From Planctomycetota bacterium (GTDB lineage: Bacteria; Planctomycetota; UBA1135; GCA-002686595), in NCBI GenBank assembly GCA_014237855.1, contig JABACD010000001.1, forward strand, positions 1-64,000: a stretch of DNA of 64,000 bases, given 5' to 3'. The translations under genes were made by a program, and so were the position numbers. The notes beneath the pieces were generated by a model, which saw nothing but the letters and a program-made list of their open reading frames with translations, did not search any database and had not been told where the DNA came from. Shown here one piece after another: positions 7,894 through 15,915 of the stretch (its first letter is position 1; every line of letters begins with the position of its first letter).

Positions 7894-8588
7894 GTGATAA
7901 TGGAGGGCAAGCAACAGGCCAGGACTTTGATCCAACGACCACCTCCATGATGCCCTCGGAGGTGGTCACCAAGGTCTTGCTCCTGCGCCATGGTGAGGTG
8001 GAAGACTTCGGCAAGCGCATGGTACGCGGCCAGTTCGACGCCCCGCTCTCGAGCGTGGGAGTGGAGCAGCACGAGCGCCTGGTCGCATGGCTGAAGAAGT
8101 ACGAGCCCCAACCGGACTTCCTCTACACGAGCGATTTGATTCGCTGCACAGAGCTAAATGCACGTCTCGAGACAGCCTGGCCACTGAATGCGACCGTCAC
8201 CAAGTTACTCAGAGAACAGAATCTGGGCCGATGGCAAGGGCATACGTGGGACGAGATCAGCCTTGAAGACAAGGCACTCGTCACGGCCTACTGGGATGAC
8301 TATGCCGGCACCGTCCCCCCCGGGGGTGAGTCCCTCATCCAGATGGGTTCACGGGCCGTCAAGTGGTTCGATTCAACGATCCAAAAGCATCCGGGCTCCG
8401 CAATTGTTGTCTCAACACACATAGGCGTGATTCGAACTCTCCTCTGTCACCTGCTCAACGTGGACATGAGGAATGCCCTTCGATTCGCCCCCTCGGTCGC
8501 CTCAACCACCGAGCTCTTGATCAGCGAGGCCGGTGCCGTTGTTACACGCCTTGGGGAAAGGCCCTGGATGTGGAGTCGTGACTCTTGA
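7890..8588 (+). CDS. Histidine phosphatase (phosphoglycerate mutase-like)
   Basis: 232 residues. The catalytic RHG motif is LLRHGEVEDF with His34, and the second catalytic His lies in VVSTHIGVIRTLL; YTSDLIRCTE supplies the Arg-containing loop. The family removes phosphate through a phosphohistidine intermediate from small molecules such as phosphosugars and nucleotide intermediates. It overlaps the glycosyltransferase by four bases and the downstream kinase by four bases (TTGA). The context suggests a sugar-phosphate or nucleotide-linked intermediate as substrate; this is inference. Confidence 0.9.
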   Translation: MSDNGGQATGQDFDPTTTSMMPSEVVTKVLLLRHGEVEDFGKRMVRGQFDAPLSSVGVEQHERLVAWLKKYEPQPDFLYTSDLIRCTELNARLETAWPLNATVTKLLREQNLGRWQGHTWDEISLEDKALVTAYWDDYAGTVPPGGESLIQMGSRAVKWFDSTIQKHPGSAIVVSTHIGVIRTLLCHLLNVDMRNALRFAPSVASTTELLISEAGAVVTRLGERPWMWSRDS

Positions 8589-9133
8589 AGGTCCGACGAT
8601 TTGCACTTTCTGGCTCCGCTGGAACAGGGAAGTCGACCCTTGGACGGGCGCTGGCCGAGAGACTTGGATTGCCCTACATCGAGGAAGGTATTCGCTCCCG
8701 AGTCTCAGCCGGCCTGAAACTCTACGAGCTCGATGAGGCGGGTCGTCGGGCGCTCGTTAGTGAGCTATGGGAAGAACAACACGAGCAAGAAGAACGCGCC
8801 ACAGCCGGATTTGTCAGCGATCGATCCAGCATCGACTACGCTGCATTCTGGTTGCACTACGGCCTGACTGACGCTGAGCAGGAGACTCAACAGTTCATGG
8901 AGCGGATGACCACAGCAATCCAGCGAGTTGATCAGGTCATCCTCTGTCCCTGGGGAGTACTTCCACTGGTCTCTGACGGTGTACGCTCCACCAATCGCTG
9001 GCTGCAACTTCGCTTTCAAGCGCTGCTCGAGGGGCTGCATGGACGGTACACCTCAAAGGAGCGGCTTGTAGAACTGCCCCCCATCGTGGAGCTAGAAGAG
9101 CGCATCAAGTTCGTTCTTGCCCAACCGACCTGA
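8585..9133 (+). CDS. P-loop nucleoside/nicotinamide-type kinase (AAA_28/NadR-like)
   Basis: 182 residues starting at a TTG codon that overlaps the previous stop. Walker A is GSAGTGKST (residues 10-18) directly at the N-terminus, followed by LGLPYIEEG and a Walker-B-like FVSDRSSIDYAAFW. This layout matches small P-loop kinases related to the NadR ribosylnicotinamide kinase domain and thymidylate-type kinases. It probably phosphorylates a small nucleoside or sugar substrate. Being last in a four-gene run with aminotransferase, glycosyltransferase and phosphatase, it may prepare an activated intermediate. The exact substrate cannot be assigned. Confidence 0.8.
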   Translation: MKVRRFALSGSAGTGKSTLGRALAERLGLPYIEEGIRSRVSAGLKLYELDEAGRRALVSELWEEQHEQEERATAGFVSDRSSIDYAAFWLHYGLTDAEQETQQFMERMTTAIQRVDQVILCPWGVLPLVSDGVRSTNRWLQLRFQALLEGLHGRYTSKERLVELPPIVELEERIKFVLAQPT

Positions 9134-9193
9134 ATCATCATCCTTCGCGCAACTCTCTGGTATTCCTCCCTCACCCGTGGCCCGCTCTCTCTG

Positions 9194-9550
9194 ATGAAAC
9201 CTCTCTCCATTCGTTTCTGTGCAATTAGCTCCGAGGCCGACAAGCTCGTCGAGTTCCTCGGCCTCGGCCTCGGCTTTCCCTGCGTCGCCAAGCCCTTGAA
9301 TGACGACCCCGAAGCACTGACTGGAGGAATATTCCACGCCGGCGAGAGCTCTATCGAGGTCTGGCCCGAGGGCGATCAAATGCCGCCGGGAGTCATGCTG
9401 CAGGTCGTCGTCGAGGACGCCGATGAGGTGGCCGAGCATGCTAGAGCAAACGGGCTCACACCCAAGGGGCCAGTGCAGGCCCACGGCGAGAAGATCTACT
9501 ACCTGCTCGCCCCTGGTGGTCTGGCGATGACCTTTCAGAGCAAGCTCTGA
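9194..9550 (+). CDS. VOC (glyoxalase/bleomycin-resistance fold) protein
   Basis: 118 residues with the paired beta-alpha-beta-beta-beta pattern of the vicinal-oxygen-chelate fold: LSIRFCAISSEADKLVEFLG at the start, VMLQVVVEDADEVAEHARA in the middle and KIYYLLAPGGLAMTFQ at the end. Members include glyoxalases, dioxygenases and binding proteins. The usual metal ligands cannot be assigned with certainty, so activity is open. It is 60 bases downstream of the kinase gene and convergent to exonuclease III. Confidence 0.75.
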   Translation: MKPLSIRFCAISSEADKLVEFLGLGLGFPCVAKPLNDDPEALTGGIFHAGESSIEVWPEGDQMPPGVMLQVVVEDADEVAEHARANGLTPKGPVQAHGEKIYYLLAPGGLAMTFQSKL

Positions 9551-9622
9551 GTTCCCCAAGTCCGCTCCGTCGGGGGAGACCTCAATCTACTCCAGCCTCC
9601 GCAGTCGCTCAGGGCCGACAGG

Positions 9623-10399
9623 TCAGTCAGCCTCGAACTCCACCCAGACTGGCGCGTGGTCAGAGAGATCGGCTTCACGGTCGATCCAGGCGCCGGTCAC
9701 TCGCTCCGTGAATGCATCATTTCCCAGCACGTAGTCGAGCCTCCAGCCCAGATCCTTTTCGCGGGCCTTACCCCGCGATGACCACCATGAGTAGAGGCCA
9801 ACCTCGTCCGGGTTCTGCGCACGGACGACATCCGTCCAACCCTGCTTGAGAAGCTTGGTCAACCACGCTCGCTCTTCGGGCAAGAAGCCAGAGTTCTTCT
9901 CATTACGCTTGGGAGCGTGAATGTCGAGCTCAGTGTGAGCGATGTTGAGATCTCCACAGATGGCAACTGGACGCTTCAGCTTCTTCAGCTTCTTCGTGTA
10001 GCTCGGAAGGTGCTCCATGAACTCGAACTTGAGAGCCAACCTCTCTTCCGAGGAGGAGCCAGAGGGTATGTAAGCCGAGACAATGGTCAGACCGTCAACG
10101 TCCGCGCGCAGGACTCTTGCCTCCCGATCGGCCCAGCCAAGCCCACAACCGACTTCGTAGGAGCTGGCTGGAGATCGAGTGTAGTGAGCGACTCCCGAGT
10201 ACCCCTTCTTTTCCGCACACAGCCAGTGAGTGTTGTAGCCCGCGGGTGACCGAACCTCGTCCGGAACTTGCTCTGGCCGTGCTCGAACCTCTTGAAGGCA
10301 CAGGTAGTCCGGTCTTGCACGAGAGAGCCAGCGAGAGAAGCCGCGACGCTCGGCAGCTCGTATGCCGTTCGCATTCAGAGTACAGAGAGTGCTTGCCAT
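9623..10399 (-). CDS. xthA: Exodeoxyribonuclease III (AP endonuclease)
   Basis: 258 residues, the usual length. The enzyme cuts DNA at abasic sites and degrades 3' ends of duplex DNA in base-excision repair. Visible catalytic landmarks of the EEP fold: LNANGIRAA (Asn), CLQEVRA with the metal-binding Glu37, CGDLNIAHTELDIH, RLDYVLGND and the terminal SDHAPVWVEF with the catalytic Asp-His pair. Cytoplasmic. Convergent to the VOC gene; it ends 45 bases upstream of the GST gene's stop on the same strand, so the two may share a transcript. Confidence 0.95.
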   Translation of the reverse strand: MASTLCTLNANGIRAAERRGFSRWLSRARPDYLCLQEVRARPEQVPDEVRSPAGYNTHWLCAEKKGYSGVAHYTRSPASSYEVGCGLGWADREARVLRADVDGLTIVSAYIPSGSSSEERLALKFEFMEHLPSYTKKLKKLKRPVAICGDLNIAHTELDIHAPKRNEKNSGFLPEERAWLTKLLKQGWTDVVRAQNPDEVGLYSWWSSRGKAREKDLGWRLDYVLGNDAFTERVTGAWIDREADLSDHAPVWVEFEAD

Positions 10400-10444
10400 G
10401 GATTCAACAGCTTCGTGAGCGTGGTCGATTCATCGGACGAGGGC

Positions 10445-11104
10445 CTAGAACCAAGTCCTGCTGACTGGATCATGCATCATGACGCGTTGTGCCCAAGCCC
10501 GCGTGCGGTCACGACCCTCGCCGAGATGCAGCAACTGTCGAAACGCGGCCTGAATAGGACCGATATCAACGGCTCCCTCCGGCAGCATGGAGAGGATGAT
10601 GGAGGGGGCACAAACGATGTCGGCCGCGGTAATCCTATCCCCCATCAAGAATTCATGGCCATCGAGTGCGGCCTCGATGCGTGCCGTCACATCATTCAGC
10701 TGGCTCGAGGCCTGTTCACAGGCATTAGCGTCAGGGGCCCCCGACATGATCTGCCCGAAGACCGCGCCAATACCTTGGCCTGTCTCGGTCTGGGCGAAGA
10801 GCTCCCAAGCCTCGATCTCGTTCAGCTCCTGCTGGTCGCAGGAGAACAGCTGTGGGGTCTGCCGGAAGTTTGAGTCGAGGTAGCGCAGGATCCCTCTCGA
10901 GTCGAAGATCACGGTCTTGCCATGCTTGAGTACAGGCAGGCACGGCTGCCCTGAGATCTCGACGGTCAACCCTCGGTCACCGGGGTACTGATCGAGCTCG
11001 ATGGGAATACGCTCATACTCAAGCCCCTTCACATCCAGTGCGATCCGCACCTTGGCGCTATTGGGAGAGCCAGTCAGCTCGTGCAGGGTAAGGTCTTCAG
11101 ACAT
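10445..11104 (-). CDS. Glutathione S-transferase family protein
   Basis: 219 residues from the ATG at 11104, chosen because a GAGGGAG ribosome-binding site lies just upstream and the thioredoxin-fold N-terminus (LTLHELTGSPNSAKVRIALD) begins there; the open frame runs 37 codons further upstream. The N-terminal domain has PCLPVLKHG and the Ser-containing DSRGILRYL motif (the glutathione-binding VDS/ES equivalent). The C-terminal helical domain includes LMGDRITAADIV, a GST signature. Cytoplasmic conjugation or peroxidase function is likely. Divergent from the exported methyltransferase gene. Confidence 0.88.
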   Translation of the reverse strand: MSEDLTLHELTGSPNSAKVRIALDVKGLEYERIPIELDQYPGDRGLTVEISGQPCLPVLKHGKTVIFDSRGILRYLDSNFRQTPQLFSCDQQELNEIEAWELFAQTETGQGIGAVFGQIMSGAPDANACEQASSQLNDVTARIEAALDGHEFLMGDRITAADIVCAPSIILSMLPEGAVDIGPIQAAFRQLLHLGEGRDRTRAWAQRVMMHDPVSRTWF

Positions 11105-11239
11105 GGATACTCCCTCTTGAATCGCCTGGATAGCGTGTTGGAAAGGTCTATTTGCGAAGACAAATGATAGCGTCATCCGGGCGCTTGGAACACTGAACTC
11201 ATGAAGCCCCTCCACCTGGTCACGAATCCGCCACTACGA

Positions 11240-12337
11240 ATGAACTGGTTGCCTAGAGCTTGCCTGATAACTGGCGTCCTCCTCTCCACAGCAGGCTTCA
11301 TGCAGGGGAGCGGCCCGAATCCTGAGCAAGACGAGAAGGGCCGTGACACCTATCTTGGGAGACGCATTGCACGGACAATGCACTGGACGGGTGCGGAGTG
11401 GCTGATGCGTGAAACGCGGGAGAAGGAGGAGAATAGCTCCGTGCTCATGCAGCAGTTCCAACTCCAAGAGGGAGATCGTGCCTGTGACCTTGGCTGCGGA
11501 AACGGCTACTACACCCTGCCCATGGCAAGGATGGTTGGCGAGACAGGCCAGGTACTCGCAGTCGATATTCAGCCCCAGATGCTCAACCTGCTCGAGGCGC
11601 GCCTGAGTGCAGCTGGACTCGAAAACGTTGTCCCCATACTTGGGACGATTGATGATCCCAAGCTCCCCCCCGCCAGCTGCGACCTCGTGGTATTGATCGA
11701 CGTCTACCACGAGCTCAGCCATCCAGTGGCCGTTCTGTCTCACATCCGCAAGGCCTTGAAGCCAGATGGCGAGTTGATGCTAGTGGAGTTTCGCCTCGAA
11801 GATCCAACCGTACCGATCAAGCTCGTTCACAAGATGTCGAAGGCTCAGGTACTGACAGAAATGAGCGCGAACGGATTTCGCCTGACAAGAGAATTCGATG
11901 AGTTGCCCTGGCAGCACGTGATGGTCTTTGGAGCAGATGCTGACTTCCCGCGAGCAGAGGGGCAGAAGCAAGCTGAGGGTGAGGCAATCGCTGCGGGGAT
12001 CGTCCGGGCCTGGATCAAGGGCGACCTTGTCAGCCTCGCGGGGTTTGGAGAGGACACGATCCAGATCACCAGTGACTCACAGATCCGCTCCATGCGCCAC
12101 AAGAGCTGGCTCGACAGGCACATCAAGCGACTTGAGGAGCTTGGCCAGGAGTCCTGGTCCAAGGAGCACGCCGGCTGGACCAGCAAGACTGCCCCTGCCG
12201 AAGAGGGCCTCTGGAAGAGCGCGGCCAAGGGTGACCTGGCGCTGAAGATTGCAGGGCCCCAGAGCAGTATCGAGTTCCTTCTGCGATGCAACTCCGATGG
12301 CCAGTGGCGGATCATCCATGAACGAGCCAACCGCTAG
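11240..12337 (+). CDS. Class I SAM methyltransferase with N-terminal signal or membrane anchor
   Basis: 365 residues from the ATG at 11240; an ATG at 11201 adds 13 residues. The first 25 residues (MNWLPRACLITGVLLSTAGF...) look like a signal peptide or anchor. Motif I of the Rossmann methyltransferase domain is CDLGCGNGYYTL (about 82-93), followed by an acidic VLAVDIQPQM loop and DLVVLIDVYHEL. The conserved lead-in YLGRRIARTMHWTGAEWLMR precedes it. A C-terminal extension of about 130 residues ending GQWRIIHE may be an NTF2-like fold. The apparent export of a SAM-dependent enzyme is odd because SAM is cytoplasmic; an anchored enzyme facing the cytoplasm is the alternative. Confidence 0.8.
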   Translation: MNWLPRACLITGVLLSTAGFMQGSGPNPEQDEKGRDTYLGRRIARTMHWTGAEWLMRETREKEENSSVLMQQFQLQEGDRACDLGCGNGYYTLPMARMVGETGQVLAVDIQPQMLNLLEARLSAAGLENVVPILGTIDDPKLPPASCDLVVLIDVYHELSHPVAVLSHIRKALKPDGELMLVEFRLEDPTVPIKLVHKMSKAQVLTEMSANGFRLTREFDELPWQHVMVFGADADFPRAEGQKQAEGEAIAAGIVRAWIKGDLVSLAGFGEDTIQITSDSQIRSMRHKSWLDRHIKRLEELGQESWSKEHAGWTSKTAPAEEGLWKSAAKGDLALKIAGPQSSIEFLLRCNSDGQWRIIHERANR

Positions 12338-12359
12338 CTGAGTGAGCTGGAGCCCTCCG

Positions 12360-13409
12360 ATGCCCTCTCTTCCCATGCCGTCAACGATCCTCTGCCTCTT
12401 GATCACCCTGATGGGTGCTCTCCCCTTCACTCTTCCAGAGTCAGAGGACTACTCGGATGCGAAGAAGAAAGCCGAGGAAGATTGGAGTGAGTGGGCCAGA
12501 GAGGCCCTCACCGGGCGCAAGGTGGAAAAGAGCTACGCCCCCATGTCAGTTGCTGGCAAGCGCGTCCTGATCCTTTATCCACGGGGCTCGAGTAAGAGCA
12601 AGATCAAGAGCGTAAGCACCAAGACCGTGGCCGCGTTCGACAAGCTCTTTGACCCCAAGCAACGCGAAGCTGGCGCTCCCTCCAGGAAAACGGCCGTGCT
12701 GTTCCCCCTCTCTGGCACCAAGAGCTTCACCGCCATCACTGCCCGTGCAGCCGAACTCGTTCCCCGGCTCACTGGCTGGGCTCAGTCCGCTCCCAAGGCC
12801 GTTGGTTTCCTGCTAGAAGATCCGCTGAGTGCCGGATGGCTCAAGAACGTCCCCGAGAACGAGGTCTGGAGCGAGGAAAATGAGCTCTCCAACCGACTGG
12901 CTCGCCTGTTGACTCTCGAGCGATTTGGCCGCCAACCTCACTGGTTGTCTCAGGGTATCGCGTGGCACGTGGAGTTGGGCGTCTGCAAGGACGTGTACTG
13001 TTTTCCATTTCGTAGCGGTTTCGTCTCCAAGAAGGAGCACAAGGCGTGGCCCAAGCGACTTCCGGAACTGATGAGCAGCCGCGGGGAGATTCCGCTGGCT
13101 ACTACCGATCTCCTTGGCTGGAGTCGAGATACCTGGCAAGCAGATCGCGCCACCCTCGCCTGGGGTGCTGTAGCCATGCTTGCCAAGCACTACCCAGATG
13201 AGTTCCCGCATGTTCTCACAGCCTTTCGAGACCTGAGAGTCAATGACGGGCGAAGCACGGCCGAAGATGGATCCTGGACGGTCATCCCTGACTACGAGAT
13301 ACCGGTCGAGCCAATGGTGGAGATCCTGGATCGGAAGCTGGGCGTCGATTTCATGGTCGAGTTCGACCGCTATGCGCGCAAGCCGAAGGCCTATCGCAGG
13401 CCCCGCTAG
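12360..13409 (+). CDS. Exported peptidase-MA-like protein with apparently inactive zinc site
   Basis: 349 residues from the ATG at 12360, which begins a signal peptide (MPSLPMPSTILCLLITLMGA); a GTG at 12342 is an alternative. In the region 174-200 the sequence ENELSNRLARLL...GRQPHWLSQGIAWHVE follows the pattern of gluzincin peptidase-MA proteins (HELTH, about 20 residues, then P-WLSEG-A), but both His are Asn and the distal Glu is Gln. This alignment is mine and needs a profile search. If right, the protein is a pseudo-peptidase, perhaps a binding or scaffolding protein. It is 22 bases after the exported methyltransferase gene, so co-expression is likely. Confidence 0.6.
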   Translation: MPSLPMPSTILCLLITLMGALPFTLPESEDYSDAKKKAEEDWSEWAREALTGRKVEKSYAPMSVAGKRVLILYPRGSSKSKIKSVSTKTVAAFDKLFDPKQREAGAPSRKTAVLFPLSGTKSFTAITARAAELVPRLTGWAQSAPKAVGFLLEDPLSAGWLKNVPENEVWSEENELSNRLARLLTLERFGRQPHWLSQGIAWHVELGVCKDVYCFPFRSGFVSKKEHKAWPKRLPELMSSRGEIPLATTDLLGWSRDTWQADRATLAWGAVAMLAKHYPDEFPHVLTAFRDLRVNDGRSTAEDGSWTVIPDYEIPVEPMVEILDRKLGVDFMVEFDRYARKPKAYRRPR

Positions 13410-13610
13410 CTGGTTTCCGAGCCCATCACTTGCTGCTTCTCAAGGAAGCCCGAGACCTGGCGTTTCCCTCACCTTCAGTACCCTCGGCCCCTCCCCAGGC
13501 CAAAATCGAAGGTAGAAGCCCTGGAGGATCCCCCTCGAACTGAATCCAAGAAGGTCTGAATTCTCCGAGCGGGGCTACGTAGACTCATCTCCCCAAGGAG
13601 GCTTATTGGC

Positions 13611-14186
13611 ATGTTCGACGTTTTGTTTGAAGAGGACACCCTGTGGTTCTCAATTCCCGCGCTACTCGGCTCAGGAATCTTCATTCTCCGCATCGCGATG
13701 ATGCTGATTGGAGGAGATGGAGGTGATGGCTTCGAGGCTGATGCGGGTGACATCGAGTTCGACGGGAGTGACTCCACCGGAGCCTTCGAGATTCTGTCCA
13801 TCCAGGGCATCTCAGCCTTCATGATGGGTTTCGGCTGGGTCGGAATCGGCTCGATGCTTGGAGCCGGTTGGTCCACGACCACCTCATTCACCTTGGGGTT
13901 CCTGGGAGGATTGGCCATGGTCTGGATTCTTGGCAACACTCTCAGCGCCGCGCGAAGTCTCGAGAGCAGCGGAAATATCTCGATAGAGCGAACCCTTGGT
14001 AAGACCGGTGAGGTGTATGCCCGTATTCCGGCCCGCGGCGATGGAAAAGGCCAGGTGCGCCTGATCGTCTCGAGCCACCAGCGAATCTACAACGCAATCT
14101 CCGAGGGCCCTGAATTCCCGACCAGCAGCCGCATACGTGTCATTGGCATCAATGACGACAACACGCTCACCGTTGGCCCGGATTGA
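13611..14186 (+). CDS. NfeD-family membrane protein (short form)
   Basis: 191 residues preceded by an excellent AAGGAGG site (13595-13601). Three hydrophobic segments (LWFSIPALLGSGIFILRI, ISAFMMGFGWVGIGSMLG, TLGFLGGLAMVWILGN) are followed by a C-terminal OB-fold-like region (IERTLGKTGEVYARIPARG...IRVIGINDDNTLTV), the NfeD layout. It lacks the N-terminal ClpP-like protease domain of long NfeD proteins. NfeD partners flotillin-type SPFH proteins in membrane microdomains, and the flotillin gene follows directly. Confidence 0.88.
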   Translation: MFDVLFEEDTLWFSIPALLGSGIFILRIAMMLIGGDGGDGFEADAGDIEFDGSDSTGAFEILSIQGISAFMMGFGWVGIGSMLGAGWSTTTSFTLGFLGGLAMVWILGNTLSAARSLESSGNISIERTLGKTGEVYARIPARGDGKGQVRLIVSSHQRIYNAISEGPEFPTSSRIRVIGINDDNTLTVGPD

Positions 14187-14259
14187 CAGAGGAACAGAAA
14201 ACCACCTCCAGAATGCAATCGGCCCCTCCTCTCCCGCAAATCCTTACCCCCATCAGACC

Positions 14260-15786
14260 ATGAACATGCTCGCAATCGCAGCCGCCGAGACAGGCGATGC
14301 ACTCTGGTGGATAGGAGTCGTAGGTAGTCTCCTACTACTATTCCTGTTCATCGCGGTCTTTGTCATCCGACAGTACAAGAGGTGCCCATCGAACCGAGTC
14401 CTCGTGATCTACGGAAAGGTGGCAGGCGCGCAGGCAGCCCGTTGCCTCCACGGTGGTGGCGCCTTCGTCATTCCGCTGATTCAGGATTTCGAGTACCTCA
14501 GCCTGGAGCCTCAGGTAATTGAGATTCCACTCGAAGGCGCCCTCAGTCTCAACAACATCCGTGTCAATGTGCCCGCAACCTTCACGGTCGGCATATCGAC
14601 GGATGAAGTCTTGATGAACAATGCTGCAGAGCGACTGCTGGGGCTCGCCGATCAGAAGATCCGGGACCAGGCTCAAGACATCATCCTTGGCCAGTTGCGA
14701 CTCGTGATCGCCACCCTGTCAATCGAGGAAATCAACAAGGATCGCGAGAAGTTCATGGCACTGATCCTTGAGAACGTAGCTCAAGAGATCAACAAGATCG
14801 GGCTGGACCTGATCAACGTGAACGTGCGGGACATCACCGACGAGAGCGGATACATCGAGGCCATCGGCCAGCGCGCAGCAGCAGAGGCCATCAACACGGC
14901 GAAGGTCGAGGTAGCCATCCAAGATCGCGACGGTGCGATTGGTCAGGCAACCGCCGTTCGTGAACAGACGGTTCGGGTGTCCGAAGAGCAGGCTACGGGC
15001 ATCGAAGGTCAGAAGAATGCTGAACGCCGGCAGCGCGTTGCCGTCTCTGCCCAGGAAGCCGAAGCCATCGCCGGCGAGAAGCGCGCAGAGCAGGATCGAC
15101 GGATTCAGGTCGCCCAGGCAGAAGCCAGCGCCATCGAGGGTGAGAACCTCTCGAAAGCTCAAGTCGCCGACGCCAACGCGATCCTCGCTGAGGTTCAAGC
15201 CGCTGCTCGCCAGCGCTCAGAGGTAGCCTCCGCAGAGGCTCGACAGGCAATCCTTGTGGCAGAACGCCAGCAAGAGCTTGCTCGCCTCGGAAAGGAAATC
15301 CTCGCCCAGCAAGAGGTCGAGAAAGAACGGGTCGAGATCGCAGCCGAAGCCGAGGCCGAACACAGCCGTCGTGTTGCACGCGGTGAAGCGGACGCAACCG
15401 TGGCTCGCTACAACGCAGAAGCCGAAGGAGTCCGCAAGCTACTCGAGGCCAAGGCCGAGGGTTACCGTGAGCTGGTCACAGCATGCGCGGACCAGCCAGA
15501 AATAGCGCCGACGCTCCTGATGATCGAAGCCCTACCGGGAATCGTTTCAGAGCAGGTCAAGGCCATCCAAAACCTCAAGATCGACAAGATCACTGTCTGG
15601 GACTCTGGCGGCGGATCCGCGGGAACCGGAAGCAGCACGGCTGGCTTCCTCTCTGGACTGATCGGCTCTCTCCCTGCTGTGCACGACCTCGCACAACAAG
15701 CCGGCATCGAGCTTCCCCAGGTCCTCGGCCAGGTCAAGCCTCAGACGGACTCCGATGAGCCGACCTCGAAAGAGGTCACAACCTGA
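14260..15786 (+). CDS. Flotillin-family SPFH protein (YqiK-type)
   Basis: 508 residues from the ATG at 14260 (second ATG at 14266). An N-terminal membrane helix (WWIGVVGSLLLLFLFIAVFV) is followed by the SPFH/band-7 domain (CPSNRVLVIYGKVAG...) to about residue 210, then a long Ala/Glu-rich coiled coil (about 210-400) rich in EAEAIAGEKRAEQ-type heptads, and a C-terminal flotillin tail. Such proteins oligomerise and organise membrane microdomains. It is 73 bases downstream of nfeD, a conserved pairing. A hairpin terminator follows at 15842. Confidence 0.93.
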   Translation: MNMLAIAAAETGDALWWIGVVGSLLLLFLFIAVFVIRQYKRCPSNRVLVIYGKVAGAQAARCLHGGGAFVIPLIQDFEYLSLEPQVIEIPLEGALSLNNIRVNVPATFTVGISTDEVLMNNAAERLLGLADQKIRDQAQDIILGQLRLVIATLSIEEINKDREKFMALILENVAQEINKIGLDLINVNVRDITDESGYIEAIGQRAAAEAINTAKVEVAIQDRDGAIGQATAVREQTVRVSEEQATGIEGQKNAERRQRVAVSAQEAEAIAGEKRAEQDRRIQVAQAEASAIEGENLSKAQVADANAILAEVQAAARQRSEVASAEARQAILVAERQQELARLGKEILAQQEVEKERVEIAAEAEAEHSRRVARGEADATVARYNAEAEGVRKLLEAKAEGYRELVTACADQPEIAPTLLMIEALPGIVSEQVKAIQNLKIDKITVWDSGGGSAGTGSSTAGFLSGLIGSLPAVHDLAQQAGIELPQVLGQVKPQTDSDEPTSKEVTT

Positions 15787-15841
15787 GCAACTCCCTGACC
15801 TGCGAGCCACCGGCTGATCGGTGACTGCTCGGAAAGTATAC

Positions 15842-15879
15842 GGACCTCGTCCCCCTGCCACTGGAAGGGGGCGAGGTCC
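15842..15879. terminator. Convergent terminator hairpin after flotillin gene
   Basis: Arms ggacctcgtccccct (15842-15856) and agggggcgaggtcc (15866-15879) pair over 14 bp with a single bulged T and a nine-base loop. It lies between the convergent flotillin and DUF1501 genes. Only a weak T-containing tail (ttgtcctt) follows on the plus strand. Confidence 0.65.
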
Positions 15880-15915
15880 TTGTCCTTCATCCGCTCCTGC
15901 CCCATACGAGTCGAG

